From assembly GCA_963210315.1 (NCBI GenBank), contig OY723290.1, positions 1,674,001-1,738,000 of the forward strand: 64,000 nt of DNA, in the 5' to 3' direction. The DNA comes from Rhynchopus euleeides (lineage: Eukaryota > Euglenozoa > Diplonemea > Diplonemida > Diplonemidae). The notes under the pieces are model-generated. The model saw only the letters and a list, made by a program, of their open reading frames with translations, was not told the origin of the DNA and did not search any database. The position numbers and the translations under genes were made by a program. This document shows, in pieces, positions 63,250-64,000 of this stretch. Each line of letters opens with the position of its first letter. Position 1 is the stretch's first letter.

Positions 63250-64000
63250 ATGAAGATGCTGTTCGCAGCCCTGCTGGCGTGTGCCACGTGTGTGGCAGGG
63301 GACGTGACTGTGGAGGGTGTGACCTTCACCCCGACTGAGGAGGCGGCTGTGCTGGCGGCGGTGAAGACCTTGGAGGGTGCCACGTTCGAGGTGCTGCACT
63401 ACCAGTACGACGTGTACGCGTACAAGGCGCAGAACATCATCGCCGCGCGCCCCATCAGGGACCTGCAGACGCTCGCAGCTGTGGACGGGGTGACGCCGTT
63501 CGTGCTGAACCTGCTGAGGACGAAGACGACGCAGCAGTGCGGGGTTGTGGGTGCGCAGGGCGGGACGTACAGCGGGGTGACCTTCACGGACGCGGAGGCG
63601 ACGCGTGCGCTGGCTGCGGCAAACTTGCAGTCGTACAAGGCGCTGGTGAAGGTGGCTGACCTGTACACGCACAAGGCGCAGGACCTGCTGCGCAGCCGCC
63701 CCGTGTGCACGATGTCGCAGCTGCGGTCGGTGCCCGGGTTCGGCTACACCCCGCTGACCCTGCTGAAGACGCTGTCGGCGGACCCGCGCACCTGCTTCAC
63801 CGACAAGGACTGCACGGCCCCCAGCAAGTGCCGCGGCAGCCCCTCCCCCGCCGACAGGATCCTGTCCAGCGGGAAGTGCGAGACGCCTGTGGTGAAGGAG
63901 GGTGCGCCGTGCAGCGCGGAGGTCCCGTGCCCGTCTGCCGACCTCGTCTGCGTCGGGCTCGTGTACGGCCCCAACGAGGGGTCGTGCGACGCTGCGTGGT
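63250..64000 (+). CDS. Second copy of the secreted P-domain gene, cut by the window end
   Basis: The 751 visible bases encode the same signal peptide, two helical repeats and Cys-rich segment as the gene at 30750, and I see no coding differences. A handful of substitutions and a 1-bp indel occur only in the 220 bp upstream. The P-domain half would lie beyond the window. Identity this high over coding DNA, 32.5 kb away, indicates a recent duplication, gene conversion, or an assembly duplicate. Confidence 0.85.
   Translation, partial: MKMLFAALLACATCVAGDVTVEGVTFTPTEEAAVLAAVKTLEGATFEVLHYQYDVYAYKAQNIIAARPIRDLQTLAAVDGVTPFVLNLLRTKTTQQCGVVGAQGGTYSGVTFTDAEATRALAAANLQSYKALVKVADLYTHKAQDLLRSRPVCTMSQLRSVPGFGYTPLTLLKTLSADPRTCFTDKDCTAPSKCRGSPSPADRILSSGKCETPVVKEGAPCSAEVPCPSADLVCVGLVYGPNEGSCDAAW

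Overview
This is a GC-rich, gene-sparse window from a nuclear eukaryotic genome, probably a free-living protist. Spliceosomal introns interrupt a V-ATPase subunit H gene and a cathepsin L-like gene. All five introns I can define are phase 0, begin GTATGT or GTATGC and end in AG. Every confidently called host gene lies on the + strand. Several are preceded, a few tens of bases before the ATG, by a pyrimidine tract and an AG. Same-strand gene order plus such acceptors is what directional gene clusters with spliced-leader trans-splicing look like (Euglenozoa such as diplonemids, or dinoflagellate relatives). Cis introns argue against a kinetoplastid. The lineage is an inference; there is no rRNA gene to settle it.

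Layout. 1-733: 3' end of an unknown gene. 1420-3693: V-ATPase subunit H, five exons. 3.7-9.8 kb: intergenic, C/G homopolymers and three clusters of CCCGGGAT-type dyads. 9815-11650: secreted papain-family protease with a C-terminal membrane anchor added by a second exon. 11.7-22.4 kb: no convincing gene; A/T- and G/C-tract repeats, a CGGACATGTCCG dyad array, tandem repeats. 22.4-29.4 kb: an AT-rich stack of nested transposons. It includes a tyrosine-recombinase element with 153-bp inverted repeats, a fold-back element with three hairpins sharing one loop, a small element split by a 1-kb element with a 5-bp target duplication, and a 2.76-kb element with 28-bp inverted repeats and a 6-bp target duplication that contains a broken PhoD-like phosphatase gene. 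30750-31871: secreted P-domain protein. 34411-34776: small coiled-coil protein. 35699-39748: lectin-like multi-pass membrane protein. 41705-42142: Ala-rich ORF. 42851-44828: 5'-truncated LINE with RNase H and tandem zinc motifs, bounded by a 19-bp duplication. 45839-46699: mitochondrial carrier. 46.8-52 kb: miniature inverted-repeat elements. 55241-58393: large secreted Thr/Pro-repeat protein. 61095-62006: ubiquitin-like protein with a probable 3' frameshift. 63250 to the end: second copy of the P-domain gene.

The most unusual pattern is a dispersed ~0.75-kb repeat (R1) that occurs five times, always in gene orientation. Each time it ends 220-300 bp upstream of the start codon of a gene (30750, 34411, 55241, 61095, 63250). 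Other repeat modules (R2-R4) form a mosaic upstream of some copies. The second notable pattern is a ~280-bp unit present twice, each time inside a (CA)n/(GT)n tract, carrying a hammerhead-ribozyme-like core. It resembles what is known of Penelope-like retroelement terminal repeats.

Functionally the genes are unrelated (proton pump, lysosomal or surface protease, carrier, secreted and surface proteins), as expected if neighbours are cotranscribed without functional grouping.
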